From positions 183,711 through 247,710 of the forward strand of contig CAXXPO010000008.1 of NCBI GenBank assembly GCA_963665185.2: 64,000 nucleotides of DNA. The letters are read 5' to 3'. Shown here in pieces: positions 29,657 through 38,778 of the stretch. The notes beneath the pieces are model-generated. The model searched no databases. It saw nothing but the letters and a program-made list of their open reading frames with translations, and had not been told where the DNA came from. Position 1 is the stretch's first letter, and every line of letters begins with the position of its first letter. Position numbers and translations under genes: made by a program. The stretch comes from G963665185 sp963665185. GTDB taxonomy: Bacteria > Desulfobacterota > Desulfovibrionia > Desulfovibrionales > Desulfovibrionaceae.

Positions 29657-29694
29657 GAAAAGCCCCGGTTGCGGATATCCGCAACCGGGGCTTT
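29657..29694. terminator. 38-bp perfect palindrome, bidirectional terminator of the kor operon
   Basis: Positions 29657-29694 form a perfect palindrome with a 19-nt arm: a GC-rich centre flanked by AAAA on the left and TTTT on the right, so it reads as an intrinsic terminator on either strand. It lies 55 bp beyond the korC stop on the minus strand. Confidence 0.85.
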
Positions 29695-29748
29695 TACTTG
29701 CAATACGCTGGCTTCAGTGTTTGCTCCCGTTGCAAACAGGAGTGCTGT

Positions 29749-30300
29749 TCATCTTTCCGGCGAGGCCACGTGCTCTGCACCCGCTTTCAATGCGTCCGCA
29801 TTCTTGGGGATGAGGTGGCTGTAATGGGCCGAGATGACGTTCTCCAGGCTGTCTATGACTGTTTGCAGGGGCATTACGCCCGTGGCCTGTATATAGGCTC
29901 CCAACGCGACCATGTTGGCCATGCGGGTGTTTCCCAGCTTGTCGGCAATGTCGTTGGCAGGCACTGCAACGCTCTTTACTCGGTCCTTTTCCGCCAGTTC
30001 CATGTCCACGAGCGAGGAGTTGATGATCTGCAACCCGCCCTTTTGCAGGCGGGATTGGAATTTGTCCAGGGAAGGGCGGTTCATGATGATCAACGACAGG
30101 GGGCTGCGGATGATGGGCGAACCGATTTCCTCGTCCGAGACCACCACGGTGCAGTTGGCTGTTCCGCCGCGCATTTCCGGGCCGTAGACCGGCATGTAGG
30201 TCACGTTCTGGCCGTTGCGCATGCCGGCGTAGGCCAGCAGGTTGCCGATGAGCATCACGCCCTGGCCGCCGAATCCGGCGATGATGGCGTCTTGGTACAT
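29749..30300 (-). CDS. korC: 2-oxoacid:ferredoxin oxidoreductase gamma subunit
   Basis: The gamma subunit has 183 residues starting at ATG 30300, which follows AAGGAGGGAAGT; the frame runs further upstream but overlaps the beta-subunit gene. It begins with the family's YQDAIIAGFGGQGVMLIGNL and has PVYGPEMRGGTANCTVVVSD. It is the last gene of a four-gene operon (delta, alpha, beta, gamma). The complex oxidatively decarboxylates a 2-oxoacid to acyl-CoA, reducing ferredoxin. Substrate (2-oxoglutarate or branched-chain 2-oxoacids) cannot be decided by eye, so the kor name is provisional. Confidence 0.88.
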   Translation of the reverse strand: MYQDAIIAGFGGQGVMLIGNLLAYAGMRNGQNVTYMPVYGPEMRGGTANCTVVVSDEEIGSPIIRSPLSLIIMNRPSLDKFQSRLQKGGLQIINSSLVDMELAEKDRVKSVAVPANDIADKLGNTRMANMVALGAYIQATGVMPLQTVIDSLENVISAHYSHLIPKNADALKAGAEHVASPER

Positions 30301-30301
30301 G

Positions 30302-31060
30302 CTACTTCCCTCCTTCGCTGTCGATGTCCTTGACCGTTCCCAGCGGGAAGTACGGAATAAGCTCTTTGGACACCCGCTCGTTGGCGGCAATGGGCGACAT
30401 TTTCCAGTTGGTCGGGCAGGTGGCGAGAATTTCCACAAAGCCGAAACCCTGTCCGCCTTCCTGCACTTCAAACGCCCTGCGGATGGCCTTTTTGGTCGCA
30501 TTGATGTTTTTCACGGTGTTCACGGCCGTCCGTGCGGCAAAGGCCACGCCGCCCAAGGTACCGATGATTTCGACCATCTTCAGGGGCATCCCCTCGCGTT
30601 CCGCACAGCGCCCGCCGGGGCAGGTGGTGGTTTTCTGGCCGATCATGGTGGTGGGGGCCATCTGGCCGCCTGTCATGCCGTAGACCGTGTTGTTCACGAA
30701 GATGATGGAAAGGCGTTCACCGCGGTTGGCGGCATGGACGATTTCCGCCAGTCCGATGGACGCCAGGTCGCCGTCGCCCTGATAGGCGAAGACGAAGTTG
30801 TCCGGCCGGGCGCGTTTCACGCCCGTTGCCACGGCCGGAGCGCGTCCGTGCGGGGCTTCCACGGCGTCCACGTTCAGATAGTTGTACAGGAACACGGAGC
30901 AGCCGATGGAACCGATCAGGATGGATTTTTCCCGCAGGTTCATTTCGTCTATGACTTCGCCGACAATGCGGTGGATGACGCCGTGCTGGCAGCCGGGGCA
31001 ATAGTGGGTGGCCCGGTCTATGACGCTTTCCGGGCGGCTGAATACGAGCTTTTCAGTCAT
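30302..31060 (-). CDS. korB: 2-oxoacid:ferredoxin oxidoreductase beta subunit (TPP-binding)
   Basis: The beta subunit has 252 residues. The TPP-binding region YQGDGDLASIG...FVNNTVYGMTGGQ is intact. Cluster-ligand cysteines occur in THYCPGCQHG, IGSIGCSVF, and TTTCPGGRC further on. It overlaps or abuts its neighbours closely: two bp to the alpha gene and one bp to the gamma gene, as in a tightly coupled operon. VorA-like enzymes share this form, so 3-methyl-2-oxobutanoate is an alternative substrate. Confidence 0.9.
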   Translation of the reverse strand: MTEKLVFSRPESVIDRATHYCPGCQHGVIHRIVGEVIDEMNLREKSILIGSIGCSVFLYNYLNVDAVEAPHGRAPAVATGVKRARPDNFVFAYQGDGDLASIGLAEIVHAANRGERLSIIFVNNTVYGMTGGQMAPTTMIGQKTTTCPGGRCAEREGMPLKMVEIIGTLGGVAFAARTAVNTVKNINATKKAIRRAFEVQEGGQGFGFVEILATCPTNWKMSPIAANERVSKELIPYFPLGTVKDIDSEGGK

Positions 31061-31062
31061 GG

Positions 31063-32139
31063 CTATTTTTCACCCCCGAGGCAACGAAGAATGGGTTCTT
31101 CAAAGTCGTCCGGCGTGGGCAGTTCGCCCGGGTAGATGGCGAAGAATTCACTGGACGAGGGACCATTTACTGCCAGGCGGACGTCCTCGACCATCTGGCC
31201 GAGGTTGTGTTCCACGGTAAGGAAGCGTTTGCCTTGTTCCGCCAGGGCGCGGAGCTGTGCCGAAGGAAAGGGGAACAGGCTGATGGGCCGGAACAGGCCC
31301 ACATTGTGGCCGGCCTTGCGCAGTTTGCGAACCGCGCTTTTGGCGATGCGGCCAATGGAACCGAATGCCACGATGACCAGTTCCGCCTCGTCCGCATGAA
31401 AGGACTCGAAGCGGATTTCATTCTGCCGCATTGCTTCGTATTTTTGCTGGAGATTGCGGTTCTGGCCGGCCAGAGCGCCTTCTTCCAGAAAGAGCGATTT
31501 GATGAGCCGCTTTTCCCGGCCCTTGGCTCCGTCCAGATGCCAGTCGGCGCCGGCATCCGGGTCAATGGCTTCCGGTTCCCAGGGGGTGACGGATTCCTTC
31601 ATCTGCCCCAGAATGGCGTCGCCCAGAATAAGCACCGGATTGCGGTATTTGTAGGCCAGATCAAAGGCCTGAACGGTCAGGTCGTATGCTTCCTGGCAGG
31701 TTCCGGGAGCCAGGACCAGCAACCTGTAGTCGCCGTGCCCGCCGCCTTTCACGCTTTGGAAGTAGTCGCCCTGGGAAGGGCCTATATCGCCCAGTCCTGG
31801 TCCGCCGCGGCTCATGTTGACGATGACCGCCGGCAGTTCGCTGCCCGCCATGTAGGAAATGGCTTCCTGCTTGAGGGACACGCCGGGGCTGGAGGAGGAG
31901 GTCAGCACGCGCACGCCGCAGGCGGCAGCGCCCAGCACCATGTTGGCGGCAGCCACTTCGCTTTCGGCCTGCACAAATTGCCCGCCGGCCTCGACAATGG
32001 CCGAAGACAGAAATTCCGGGATTTCGTTCTGCGGCGTAATGGGATAGCCGAAGAAACATTTGCACCGGGCGGCCAAAGCGCCGCGGGCCACGGCTTCATT
32101 GCCTTTGATGAAAATGCGTTCGTTTGTCGTCTTAGCCAT
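31063..32139 (-). CDS. korA: 2-oxoacid:ferredoxin oxidoreductase alpha subunit (KorA/VorB type)
   Basis: The alpha subunit has 358 residues. The N-terminal pyrimidine-binding domain has FGYPITPQNEIPEFLS, VQAESEVAAANMVLGAAACG and TSSSSPGVSLKQEAISYMAG. The C-terminal part has VIVAFGSIGRIAKSAVR and RPISLFPFP. Length and motifs fit the short alpha subunit of four-part enzymes (KorA, also annotated VorB), not the long pyruvate enzyme. It overlaps the ferredoxin subunit by eight bp. Confidence 0.9.
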   Translation of the reverse strand: MAKTTNERIFIKGNEAVARGALAARCKCFFGYPITPQNEIPEFLSSAIVEAGGQFVQAESEVAAANMVLGAAACGVRVLTSSSSPGVSLKQEAISYMAGSELPAVIVNMSRGGPGLGDIGPSQGDYFQSVKGGGHGDYRLLVLAPGTCQEAYDLTVQAFDLAYKYRNPVLILGDAILGQMKESVTPWEPEAIDPDAGADWHLDGAKGREKRLIKSLFLEEGALAGQNRNLQQKYEAMRQNEIRFESFHADEAELVIVAFGSIGRIAKSAVRKLRKAGHNVGLFRPISLFPFPSAQLRALAEQGKRFLTVEHNLGQMVEDVRLAVNGPSSSEFFAIYPGELPTPDDFEEPILRCLGGEK

Positions 32140-32374
32140 TGCCGGACTCCTTTTTGGGTTTCACGGTCTTGTAGACGGTGATGACGCAGTCCGGGCACAT
32201 TTTGGCGCACGAGGCACAGCCTGTACACTCGTCCATCTGGTCCTGCTTCACTTCCACAACCTTGTAGCCCATGGCGTTGAACCTGTCCGAGCCGACGATC
32301 AGCTCCTTGGGGCATACAAGGGTGCAGAGCATGCAGCCTTTGCAGCGTTCTTCAAAAAACTCAATGCGTGACAT
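32132..32374 (-). CDS. korD: 2-oxoacid:ferredoxin oxidoreductase delta (ferredoxin) subunit
   Basis: An 80-residue 2x[4Fe-4S] ferredoxin subunit, first gene of the kor operon. The cluster motifs are CKGCMLCTLVCPKELIV and CTGCASCAKMCPDCVITVY. The start is ATG 32374 with AAGGAG six bases upstream. The frame is open further, but the extra 50 residues have no ferredoxin features. queA ends 76 bp upstream on the same strand. Confidence 0.92.
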   Translation of the reverse strand: MSRIEFFEERCKGCMLCTLVCPKELIVGSDRFNAMGYKVVEVKQDQMDECTGCASCAKMCPDCVITVYKTVKPKKESGNG

Positions 32375-32450
32375 AGACGCTCCTTGCATGGAATCGTGGC
32401 TTCCCATGCTCATGTGCATGATGCTGTGTGCGGATGAATCGCGGTCCCAT

Positions 32451-33536
32451 CTACAGAATAAGCATGGCGTCGCCGTAGGAAAAAAAGCGGAAGCCGTTGT
32501 CCAGGGCTTGCTGGTATGCGGCAAGTATCCGTTGACGTCCAGCGAATGCGGATACCATTATTATAAGAGAGGACAAAGGTAAATGAAAGTTGGTCAACAT
32601 GTGGTCCACCACCTTGAATTCGAATCCCGGCCGGATGAAAATGCTGGTTTCGCCCGTGAACGGAGCGATTTCTCCGGTTTGGGCAAAACCGCCCTCCAGG
32701 GCGCGGACGCTGGTTGATCCGACGGCAATGACGGGCCGTCCTTCCTGTTTTGCCCTGCGTATGGCCTGGGCCGTGCGTTCCGGTATTTCCACGAATTCCG
32801 AATGCATTTCATGGTCGCGAATGTCCTGGGCGCGCACCGGGCTGAAGGTTCCATAGCCCACGTACAGGGTGACCTCCTCCCACTGATGCCCCCGGGCCAG
32901 GAGCCTGGAGCGGAGCTCCGGAGTGAAGTGCAGTCCGGCAGTGGGGGCGGCCACGGACCCTGCCTTGTCTTCGCGGGAATAGACGGTCTGGTAGCGTTGG
33001 CGGTCGGCGCTGCTGTCGGGCCTGCGGATGTAGGGGGGCAGGGGCATGTGGCCGTTTTTTTCCAGCAGCGTCGCGATGTCGCCCCGCCAGACCATGCGGA
33101 CCGTGCTTCTGCCGAACTCGCCCCGTTCCATGACCTCCAGATGAAGGTCGTCGGCTATGCGGACGATCTCCCCCTGCTTCGGCCCTTTGGAAGAGCGGAG
33201 CAGGCCGCTGGCGATTGCGCTGGAACGCCCCTGTCCATCCGTCTGCGCCTCCAGCAGGGGCAGGGGGGTCAGCAGCAGGAATTCCACCCTGCCGCCCGTG
33301 GGGCGGGTACCGAACAGACGGGCCGGAACCACGCGCGAATTATTGGCTATGACAAGGGCGTTTTCCGGGAGAAAATCCGGAAAATCCTGCATGGTCGAAA
33401 CGACGTTGTCCTGTCTTTTCCGGTCCAGTACAAGCAGGTGCGAGCCGTCGCGCCTGCCGGATGGCTCCTGGGCGATGGAGCTTTCCGGGAGTTCGTAGGA
33501 GTACAGATCGAGTTGGTGGTCTGTTGATTCGGGCAT
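32451..33536 (-). CDS. queA: S-adenosylmethionine:tRNA ribosyltransferase-isomerase
   Basis: QueA transfers the ribosyl part of SAM to 7-aminomethyl-7-deazaguanine in tRNA, giving epoxyqueuosine. The product has 361 residues. Diagnostic blocks include ELPESSIAQEPSGRRDGSHL, FLPENALVIANNSRVVPARL, SVAAPTAGLHFTPEL, DHEMHSEFVEIP and the closing HLPLSSLIIMVSAFAG. ATG 33536 has AGGA five bases upstream and is preferred to the ATG 54 bp earlier. It precedes the kor operon on the same strand and diverges from a lipoprotein gene. Confidence 0.95.
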   Translation of the reverse strand: MPESTDHQLDLYSYELPESSIAQEPSGRRDGSHLLVLDRKRQDNVVSTMQDFPDFLPENALVIANNSRVVPARLFGTRPTGGRVEFLLLTPLPLLEAQTDGQGRSSAIASGLLRSSKGPKQGEIVRIADDLHLEVMERGEFGRSTVRMVWRGDIATLLEKNGHMPLPPYIRRPDSSADRQRYQTVYSREDKAGSVAAPTAGLHFTPELRSRLLARGHQWEEVTLYVGYGTFSPVRAQDIRDHEMHSEFVEIPERTAQAIRRAKQEGRPVIAVGSTSVRALEGGFAQTGEIAPFTGETSIFIRPGFEFKVVDHMLTNFHLPLSSLIIMVSAFAGRQRILAAYQQALDNGFRFFSYGDAMLIL

Positions 33537-33735
33537 GGGTATCCTGTAGAAAAGAGCGCAGATCTGTGCGCCGCAATTTGTATGCTGCAAGGGCCGTGTG
33601 GGCAGGGTTGGAGAAATTGCAGTTTCCCTGAACCTGATGTATTCGGCCTGTTGTATTCAACCGTACGCGACGGAAATCCCCTGGCAAACCGTCGGCATAC
33701 TGCAAGAGAGCCCTGTTAACAAGAAGGAGTCTGCC

Positions 33736-34251
33736 ATGCGAAAAACCGCCATATTCTTTACCGCCTTACTTATGCTTGCCATGCTGGTGTCCTGCGAAAG
33801 TCTGCGTATGGGCAGCTCGTCTTCCGCACCTCCCTCAGGCGCTGCGCCTGAAAATGGCGACCAGGTCTATGAAGAGGTCAACTATTACTACGACTTCGAC
33901 GACGTGCTTGTTCCCAAGGAACTCGAGTACGACGACGCCAAATCCTATATTTTCGAAACCCTCCAGTTCCGCACCGGCAAGCTGATGTTTGAAGGCAAGG
34001 TGGACGCCCTTTCGGTTGTGGATTTCTTCCTCAACAACATGGCCAAAGACAATTGGCGCAAGAATTCGTCCATGAAGGCGGGCACATCCATCATTATTTT
34101 CGAAAAGCCGAACAAAAGCTGTTTGATCAAGGTGACCGACGTGTCTTCGCGCACCACGGAGGTGGAAATCCTGGTGGTGGAGCTCAAGCAGAAGAGGAAT
34201 GAGCCTGCAAACGGCACAACCACGGTCAGGGAAGAGAATCTGGCAAAATAA
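33736..34251 (+). CDS. Small lipoprotein of unknown function
   Basis: The product has 171 residues. A signal peptide (MRKTAIFFTALLMLAMLVSC) has a lipobox ending in cysteine 20, followed by a serine-rich linker. A globular alpha/beta part (about 50-150) contains LVPKELEYDDAKSYIFET, DFFLNNMAKDNWRKNSSM and SIIIFEKPNKSCLIKVTD, recalling small periplasmic lipoproteins with an anticodon-like fold. AAGAAGGAG precedes ATG 33736. Its TAA overlaps the coaBC ATG by one base, so the two are translated together although the functional link is not obvious. I do not recognise a named family. Confidence 0.75.
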   Translation: MRKTAIFFTALLMLAMLVSCESLRMGSSSSAPPSGAAPENGDQVYEEVNYYYDFDDVLVPKELEYDDAKSYIFETLQFRTGKLMFEGKVDALSVVDFFLNNMAKDNWRKNSSMKAGTSIIIFEKPNKSCLIKVTDVSSRTTEVEILVVELKQKRNEPANGTTTVREENLAK

Positions 34252-35465
34252 TGCAGCCGTATCTTGAATTTGGAAATTTCGTGGGCAGGCGGGTCCATCT
34301 GGGGGTCAGCGGTAGTATCGCCGCGTACAAGACCCTGGAACTGACCCGTATGCTGCAAAAAACCGGGCTTTCCCTGGGTGCCACCCTGACCGGGGCGGCC
34401 ACGAGGTTCGTCACGCCCTTGGCCTTTGAGGCATTGGGGGCCTACCCCGTGTACGCTTCCATGTTCGACAGTCCGGGGCAGCCTTTCGGCCATCTTGAGC
34501 CCGGGCAGGACGCCCATGCCCTGGCCATTGTTCCAGCCACGGCCAATGTGCTGGCAAAGATTGCCCACGGTTTGGCCGACGACATCCTTTCCGCCCAGGT
34601 ACTGGCCTTTGACGGGCCGGTGGTCGTTGCTCCTGCCATGAACCCCAAAATGTGGAACGCCGCCGCTACCCGGGAAAATTGGACCAAGCTTCAGGCCCGC
34701 GGTCTGGATTGCATTGAACCCGGCAGCGGTTCCATGGCCTGTGGCGACGAGGGCAGGGGAAGGCTGGCGGAATTGGCGGAAATCTACTGCCGCATCCTGC
34801 GTGCCCTTGCGCCCAAGGATCTGGCTGGCCGCAAGGTGCTTATCACCCTGGGCCCCACACGCGAGCCCTACGATGCCGTGCGTTTCTGGTCCAACCCGTC
34901 GTCCGGAACCATGGGCGCGGCCATTGCGGTAGGCGCCTGGATGCGCGGCGCGGATGTGACCGTGGTGCGCGGTCCCGCCAATGTGTGGTTGCCCCACACC
35001 GTCGGGGTGGTGGATGTGCAGACGGCCCGGCAAATGTACGCGGCCTGCAACGATCTGTGGCCGATGCACGATACGGCCTGCCTGACCGCGGCCGTGGCGG
35101 ATTTCCGGCCCGTGTCCATTGGCGATCATAAACTCAAGAAGTCCACGGTGCAGGGACCGTTGCAGGTGCAGTTCGAGACCAATGAGGATATTTTGAAGTC
35201 CCTGGGCGCGTCCAAGACGGTTCATCAGTTTCTCATCGGCTTTGCTGCGGAAACCGAGAATCTGGCCGGGAACATGGAGCGCAAGCTGAAAGCCAAGAAT
35301 CTGGACCTGATTGTGGGCAACCGCGTCAATGTGCCGGAATCGGGCTTTGGAGCGCCTGCCAACGAAGTGAGCGTACTGGACGTGGAGGGGCGGTTCGAGT
35401 CGTGGCCTTCCCTTCCTAAAACCGAGGTGGCCTGGAGAATATGGGATCTCGTTTCGCGGCACTAG
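34251..35465 (+). CDS. coaBC: Bifunctional phosphopantothenoylcysteine decarboxylase / synthetase
   Basis: This enzyme makes 4'-phosphopantetheine for coenzyme A in two steps. The product has 404 residues. The N-terminal flavin decarboxylase (CoaC) has GVSGSIAAYKTLEL, the catalytic region with the PAMNPKMWN active-site loop, and GSMACGDEGRGRL. The C-terminal synthetase (CoaB) starts LAGRKVLITLGPTREPYDAV with SNPSSGTMGAAIA and has DLIVGNRV near the end. Its ATG overlaps the preceding lipoprotein stop. Confidence 0.95.
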   Translation: MQPYLEFGNFVGRRVHLGVSGSIAAYKTLELTRMLQKTGLSLGATLTGAATRFVTPLAFEALGAYPVYASMFDSPGQPFGHLEPGQDAHALAIVPATANVLAKIAHGLADDILSAQVLAFDGPVVVAPAMNPKMWNAAATRENWTKLQARGLDCIEPGSGSMACGDEGRGRLAELAEIYCRILRALAPKDLAGRKVLITLGPTREPYDAVRFWSNPSSGTMGAAIAVGAWMRGADVTVVRGPANVWLPHTVGVVDVQTARQMYAACNDLWPMHDTACLTAAVADFRPVSIGDHKLKKSTVQGPLQVQFETNEDILKSLGASKTVHQFLIGFAAETENLAGNMERKLKAKNLDLIVGNRVNVPESGFGAPANEVSVLDVEGRFESWPSLPKTEVAWRIWDLVSRH

Positions 35466-36208
35466 ACCTGCCGGATCATCTGCGCCATTGGCATGGGTTG
35501 GGGTTGCGTACCGTGTATTCGGAAACGGATCTTGCAGCCAGCCAGGCGCACCAGACCCCTGTGCATTCCGCACGGGGCGCCTCCGGCATGGACCAGGCGT
35601 CGTCCCTGCGGCAGGCCCCGGCGGGGCGGCCCGGACCGCCCGCCCAAAATCCTCAGCCTTCGGCCAGACCGTCTTCCGACCACAGGGTTCTGCAACAATC
35701 GGAACGGACCACGCCCAAGCCCGGCATCGCGCCTGTTGTGCCCAGCGTGGTCACATCGGGCGAGGTCCGGTGGGAAGAACCTTGGACCACGTATCTGCAA
35801 CGGCTTCCCCAACCGTGCGCAACCATCTGGACCTACTGGGAGCTGGGCGCGGACCTTTCCTTTGAACCGCATCAGGGGCGCCGGGCCATCTTTGCCCGGC
35901 TTATCCGGAAGTTGGCATGGCCCAAAGGTTCAGTTGGTTTTTTCCCGGTCAACGAGGCCCGGAACAACAAGCTTCTGGCCCAAGGCTCCATGTTCTGGGC
36001 CGGTGTGAACAAGGCTCAGGCCAAGTACGTATTCAGCTTTGGCCGCCGCAGCCTCATGTCCATCTGCCCGGACCGCACCTTCCGGTACGGTTCCGTCACC
36101 CTGGGCGACGTCCGGCTCTTTATTCTGCCGGAAACAGAAGATCTGGTGCGGGAAGACCGGGAAACCATGCTCCTGGTCTGGAACGCGCTCAAGTCCATTC
36201 AGATATAG
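35441..36208 (+). CDS. Hypothetical protein overlapping coaBC
   Basis: A 255-residue protein starting inside the last 25 bp of coaBC, with GGAG close before ATG 35441. Residues about 30-105 are a proline-, alanine- and glutamine-rich linker. The C-terminal 150 residues look globular, with TIWTYWELGADLSFEPHQGR, GSVGFFPVNEARNN, FWAGVNKAQAKYVFSFGRR and DVRLFILPETEDLV. The domain has the alternating beta-alpha look of a small nucleotide- or DNA-binding protein, but I recognise no motif. The overlap suggests coupled translation with coaBC. The linker and C-terminal split resembles adaptor proteins that bind a partner through one conserved domain. Confidence 0.7.
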   Translation: MGSRFAALDLPDHLRHWHGLGLRTVYSETDLAASQAHQTPVHSARGASGMDQASSLRQAPAGRPGPPAQNPQPSARPSSDHRVLQQSERTTPKPGIAPVVPSVVTSGEVRWEEPWTTYLQRLPQPCATIWTYWELGADLSFEPHQGRRAIFARLIRKLAWPKGSVGFFPVNEARNNKLLAQGSMFWAGVNKAQAKYVFSFGRRSLMSICPDRTFRYGSVTLGDVRLFILPETEDLVREDRETMLLVWNALKSIQI

Positions 36209-36335
36209 CGGGCTGCTGCCTGCTTTCCCCTTTGAGATTCCCCGGCATCCTTCCGTCCAGGGGAGGGTGCACCTCCGTGAGCTTCCGAACATTTCCCGCA
36301 AATGATTTCCCTTTTCCTTGTGAGAGGAGGGGGAG

Positions 36336-37706
36336 TTGTCGTATATTATCTGTATGAAAAAATACCTGTTGAGAACGGCCCTGTTTTTTTCGTTGGTTTT
36401 GCTGGTTCTTGGAGGTGCTCTTCCAAGCGGCCGGACCGCAGAACAGTCCGAGAGCAAAACCGGGAACGATAAGGACCGGGTGCGCGTGGTCTACGTGCAG
36501 ATAGAGGCGGCCATCAGCCCCGCCCAGGTGGACCTTGTGGAGGACGCCGTGGCCCACGCGACGGAAAGTGGGGCCGGATTGCTGCTCATCCGCCTGGACA
36601 CCCCGGGCGGCCTTGTGGATTCCATGCGCAAGATCGTGCAATCCATCCTCAACTCTTCCGTTCCGGTGGCCGTCTGGGTCGGTCCTTCCGGGGCACGTGC
36701 GGCTTCCGCCGGAGTCTTCATCGTGGCGGCCTCGGACATTGCGGCCATGAGTCCGCAGTCCACCATCGGCGCGGCCAGTCCGGTGCAGGCAGGGGGGAAG
36801 GAAATGGACGAGACCATGGCCCGCAAGGTCAGGAACGACCTGCTGAGTCTTGTGCGTTCCGTGGCCAAGTCCCATGGCCGCAATGTGGCCTGGTTCGAGG
36901 AGTCCGTGGACAAGGCCGCGAGCATTACCGCGGAAGAGGCTGTAATGCAGCGGGTCGTAGAATATATTGCGCCCGACGCGCAAGACCTTCTTGTGCAGAT
37001 CGGTGCCCAGGGAGCCATGCAAAAGGGCGTAGTCCTTGCCTTTGGCGCAAAGGGGTTTGAGATAGAATCCTTTGAACCGGGCTTACGCTATGAGCTGCTT
37101 TCATGGCTTATCGATCCTCAGATTGCCTATCTGCTGCTTCTGGGCGGCATGGCAGGACTGTTTTTCGAGCTTGTCACTCCGGGCGCGATTCTGCCCGGCG
37201 TGGTGGGCGGCATCTGCCTGTTGCTCGGCCTGTATGCCATGGCTGTTTTACCCACCAGTGTGAGCGGCCTGTTGCTGATTCTCTTCGGGCTGGTGCTGTT
37301 TTTCCTTGAAATCAAGCTCGTAAGCTACGGCATGTTGAGTATTGCCGGGATTGTCAGCCTGTTTGTCGGTTCCATGATTCTGTTCAAGGACCAGGAAGGC
37401 ATCGACTCTCTGCCCGTGGCCACGGTTGCGGCCACGGTGGCCGGTGTATCCGTGTTGTTTCTGGCCGGCGTATATCTGGCGGCCAAGGCCCAGATGGCTC
37501 CGAAGTATAGTGGCGAATTGGCCATGGTCGGGCTGGCCGGAACGGTCCGGAGCCTGGATGGGGGAGGAGGGCAGGTGCTCGTTCGCGGAGAGTTGTGGAA
37601 TTTTGCCGTGAAAGACGGTCTGACTTTGCAGGTCGGCGACGAGGTGGTTGTTTCCGAGGTACGGGGATTGCGCCTTGTGGTTGAAAAGCCTGCTTCGAAA
37701 GGCTGA
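36336..37706 (+). CDS. NfeD-family membrane serine protease (long, ClpP-class form)
   Basis: The product has 456 residues. A signal or anchor segment is followed by a ClpP-like serine protease domain: LIRLDTPGGLVDSMRKIV, PSGARAASAGVFIVAASD with the likely nucleophile serine, and MSPQSTIGAASPV. A cluster of four or five membrane segments (about 275-385) follows, then a C-terminal NfeD OB-fold (about 395-450; GLAGTVRSLDGGGGQVLVRG). Two starts are possible. TTG 36336 lies six to seven bases after GGAGG and is preferred; ATG 36354 is too far from it. The next gene encodes a slipin, the usual partner of this NfeD class in membrane-domain quality control. Confidence 0.9.
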   Translation: MSYIICMKKYLLRTALFFSLVLLVLGGALPSGRTAEQSESKTGNDKDRVRVVYVQIEAAISPAQVDLVEDAVAHATESGAGLLLIRLDTPGGLVDSMRKIVQSILNSSVPVAVWVGPSGARAASAGVFIVAASDIAAMSPQSTIGAASPVQAGGKEMDETMARKVRNDLLSLVRSVAKSHGRNVAWFEESVDKAASITAEEAVMQRVVEYIAPDAQDLLVQIGAQGAMQKGVVLAFGAKGFEIESFEPGLRYELLSWLIDPQIAYLLLLGGMAGLFFELVTPGAILPGVVGGICLLLGLYAMAVLPTSVSGLLLILFGLVLFFLEIKLVSYGMLSIAGIVSLFVGSMILFKDQEGIDSLPVATVAATVAGVSVLFLAGVYLAAKAQMAPKYSGELAMVGLAGTVRSLDGGGGQVLVRGELWNFAVKDGLTLQVGDEVVVSEVRGLRLVVEKPASKG

Positions 37707-37796
37707 TTTTCAACTTTTACAGCATGTTTCATGCGGCCATGCCGTGCAAAGCGGCTATTGCTCGTAAATTTCGAACAAACCCATGAGGAGTGCATC

Positions 37797-38678
37797 ATGT
37801 TCACATTGCTGCCAATTCTGGCTATTCTTATTTTTTTTCTTTTTGCCGCCCTCAAGGTGCTCAATGAGTATGAGAGGGGCGTTGTCTTTCGTCTTGGGCG
37901 CGTTATTGCGGCCAAAGGACCGGGGCTTATCATCCTCATCCCGGTCATTGACCGGATGACCAAGGTTTCCTTGCGCGTGCTGGCCATGGACGTGCCCAAT
38001 CAGGACGTCATCACCCGCGACAACGTGAGCGTAAAGGTCAATGCGGTGGTCTACTTTCGCGTTGTGGATCCGGTCAAGGCCATCATCGAGGTGGAAGACT
38101 ACATGTTCGCCACATCCCAGCTTGCCCAGACCACGTTGCGCAGTGTCTGCGGCGGGGTGGAGCTGGACGACCTGCTGGCCCACCGCGACAACGTGAACAT
38201 GCAGATCCAGAACATTCTGGACCAGCACACTGATCCGTGGGGCATCAAGGTGACGACCGTTGAGTTGAAATATATCGACCTGCCCCAGGAGATGCAGCGG
38301 GCCATGGCCAAACAGGCCGAGGCGGAGCGGGAACGCCGCGCCAAGATCATCAATGCGGAAGGCGAGTTCCAGGCCGCGGCCCGGTTGACCCAGGCAGCCG
38401 GAATCATCAGCGAGCACCCGGAGGCGTTGCAGCTGCGCTATCTGCAAACCATGCGCGAAATGGCTTCGGAGAGCAAATCTTCGACCATCATCCCCATTCC
38501 CTTTGATCTGCTCAAGGTGATTGCCCCCCTGGGGGGAGGGGCGGTTGCCGCCGGGGCCGGTCCACAACAGACCGCAACGACTGCAAAGTCACGGAAATCC
38601 GCCCGTGTTGAGGCTTCCGGAGATGATGAGCATGCCTTGGCCGTTGAATCCGCAACTTCGCCCGAACGCGATGCGTAG
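37797..38678 (+). CDS. Slipin / SPFH (stomatin-like) membrane protein
   Basis: The product has 293 residues. An N-terminal hydrophobic hairpin (MFTLLPILAILIFFLFAALK) is followed by the SPFH domain with EYERGVVFRLGRVIAAKGPG, DVPNQDVITRDNVSVKVNA and LRSVCGGVELDDLLAHRD. A coiled-coil region has MAKQAEAERERRAKIINAEG. The last 45 residues are low-complexity. ATG 37797 follows GAGGAG. It lies 90 bp after the NfeD protease; stomatin-type proteins are substrates or partners of that protease in other prokaryotes. Confidence 0.93.
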   Translation: MFTLLPILAILIFFLFAALKVLNEYERGVVFRLGRVIAAKGPGLIILIPVIDRMTKVSLRVLAMDVPNQDVITRDNVSVKVNAVVYFRVVDPVKAIIEVEDYMFATSQLAQTTLRSVCGGVELDDLLAHRDNVNMQIQNILDQHTDPWGIKVTTVELKYIDLPQEMQRAMAKQAEAERERRAKIINAEGEFQAAARLTQAAGIISEHPEALQLRYLQTMREMASESKSSTIIPIPFDLLKVIAPLGGGAVAAGAGPQQTATTAKSRKSARVEASGDDEHALAVESATSPERDA

Positions 38679-38778
38679 GCTCCTCGTTCCATGGTTGGGA
38701 CGGCTTGACCGCTTCGGAGAAGTGGTTAGATTCACTCTGGAACATTGAAGGCAAATACTGTACGCTCCGTCGATCTTC

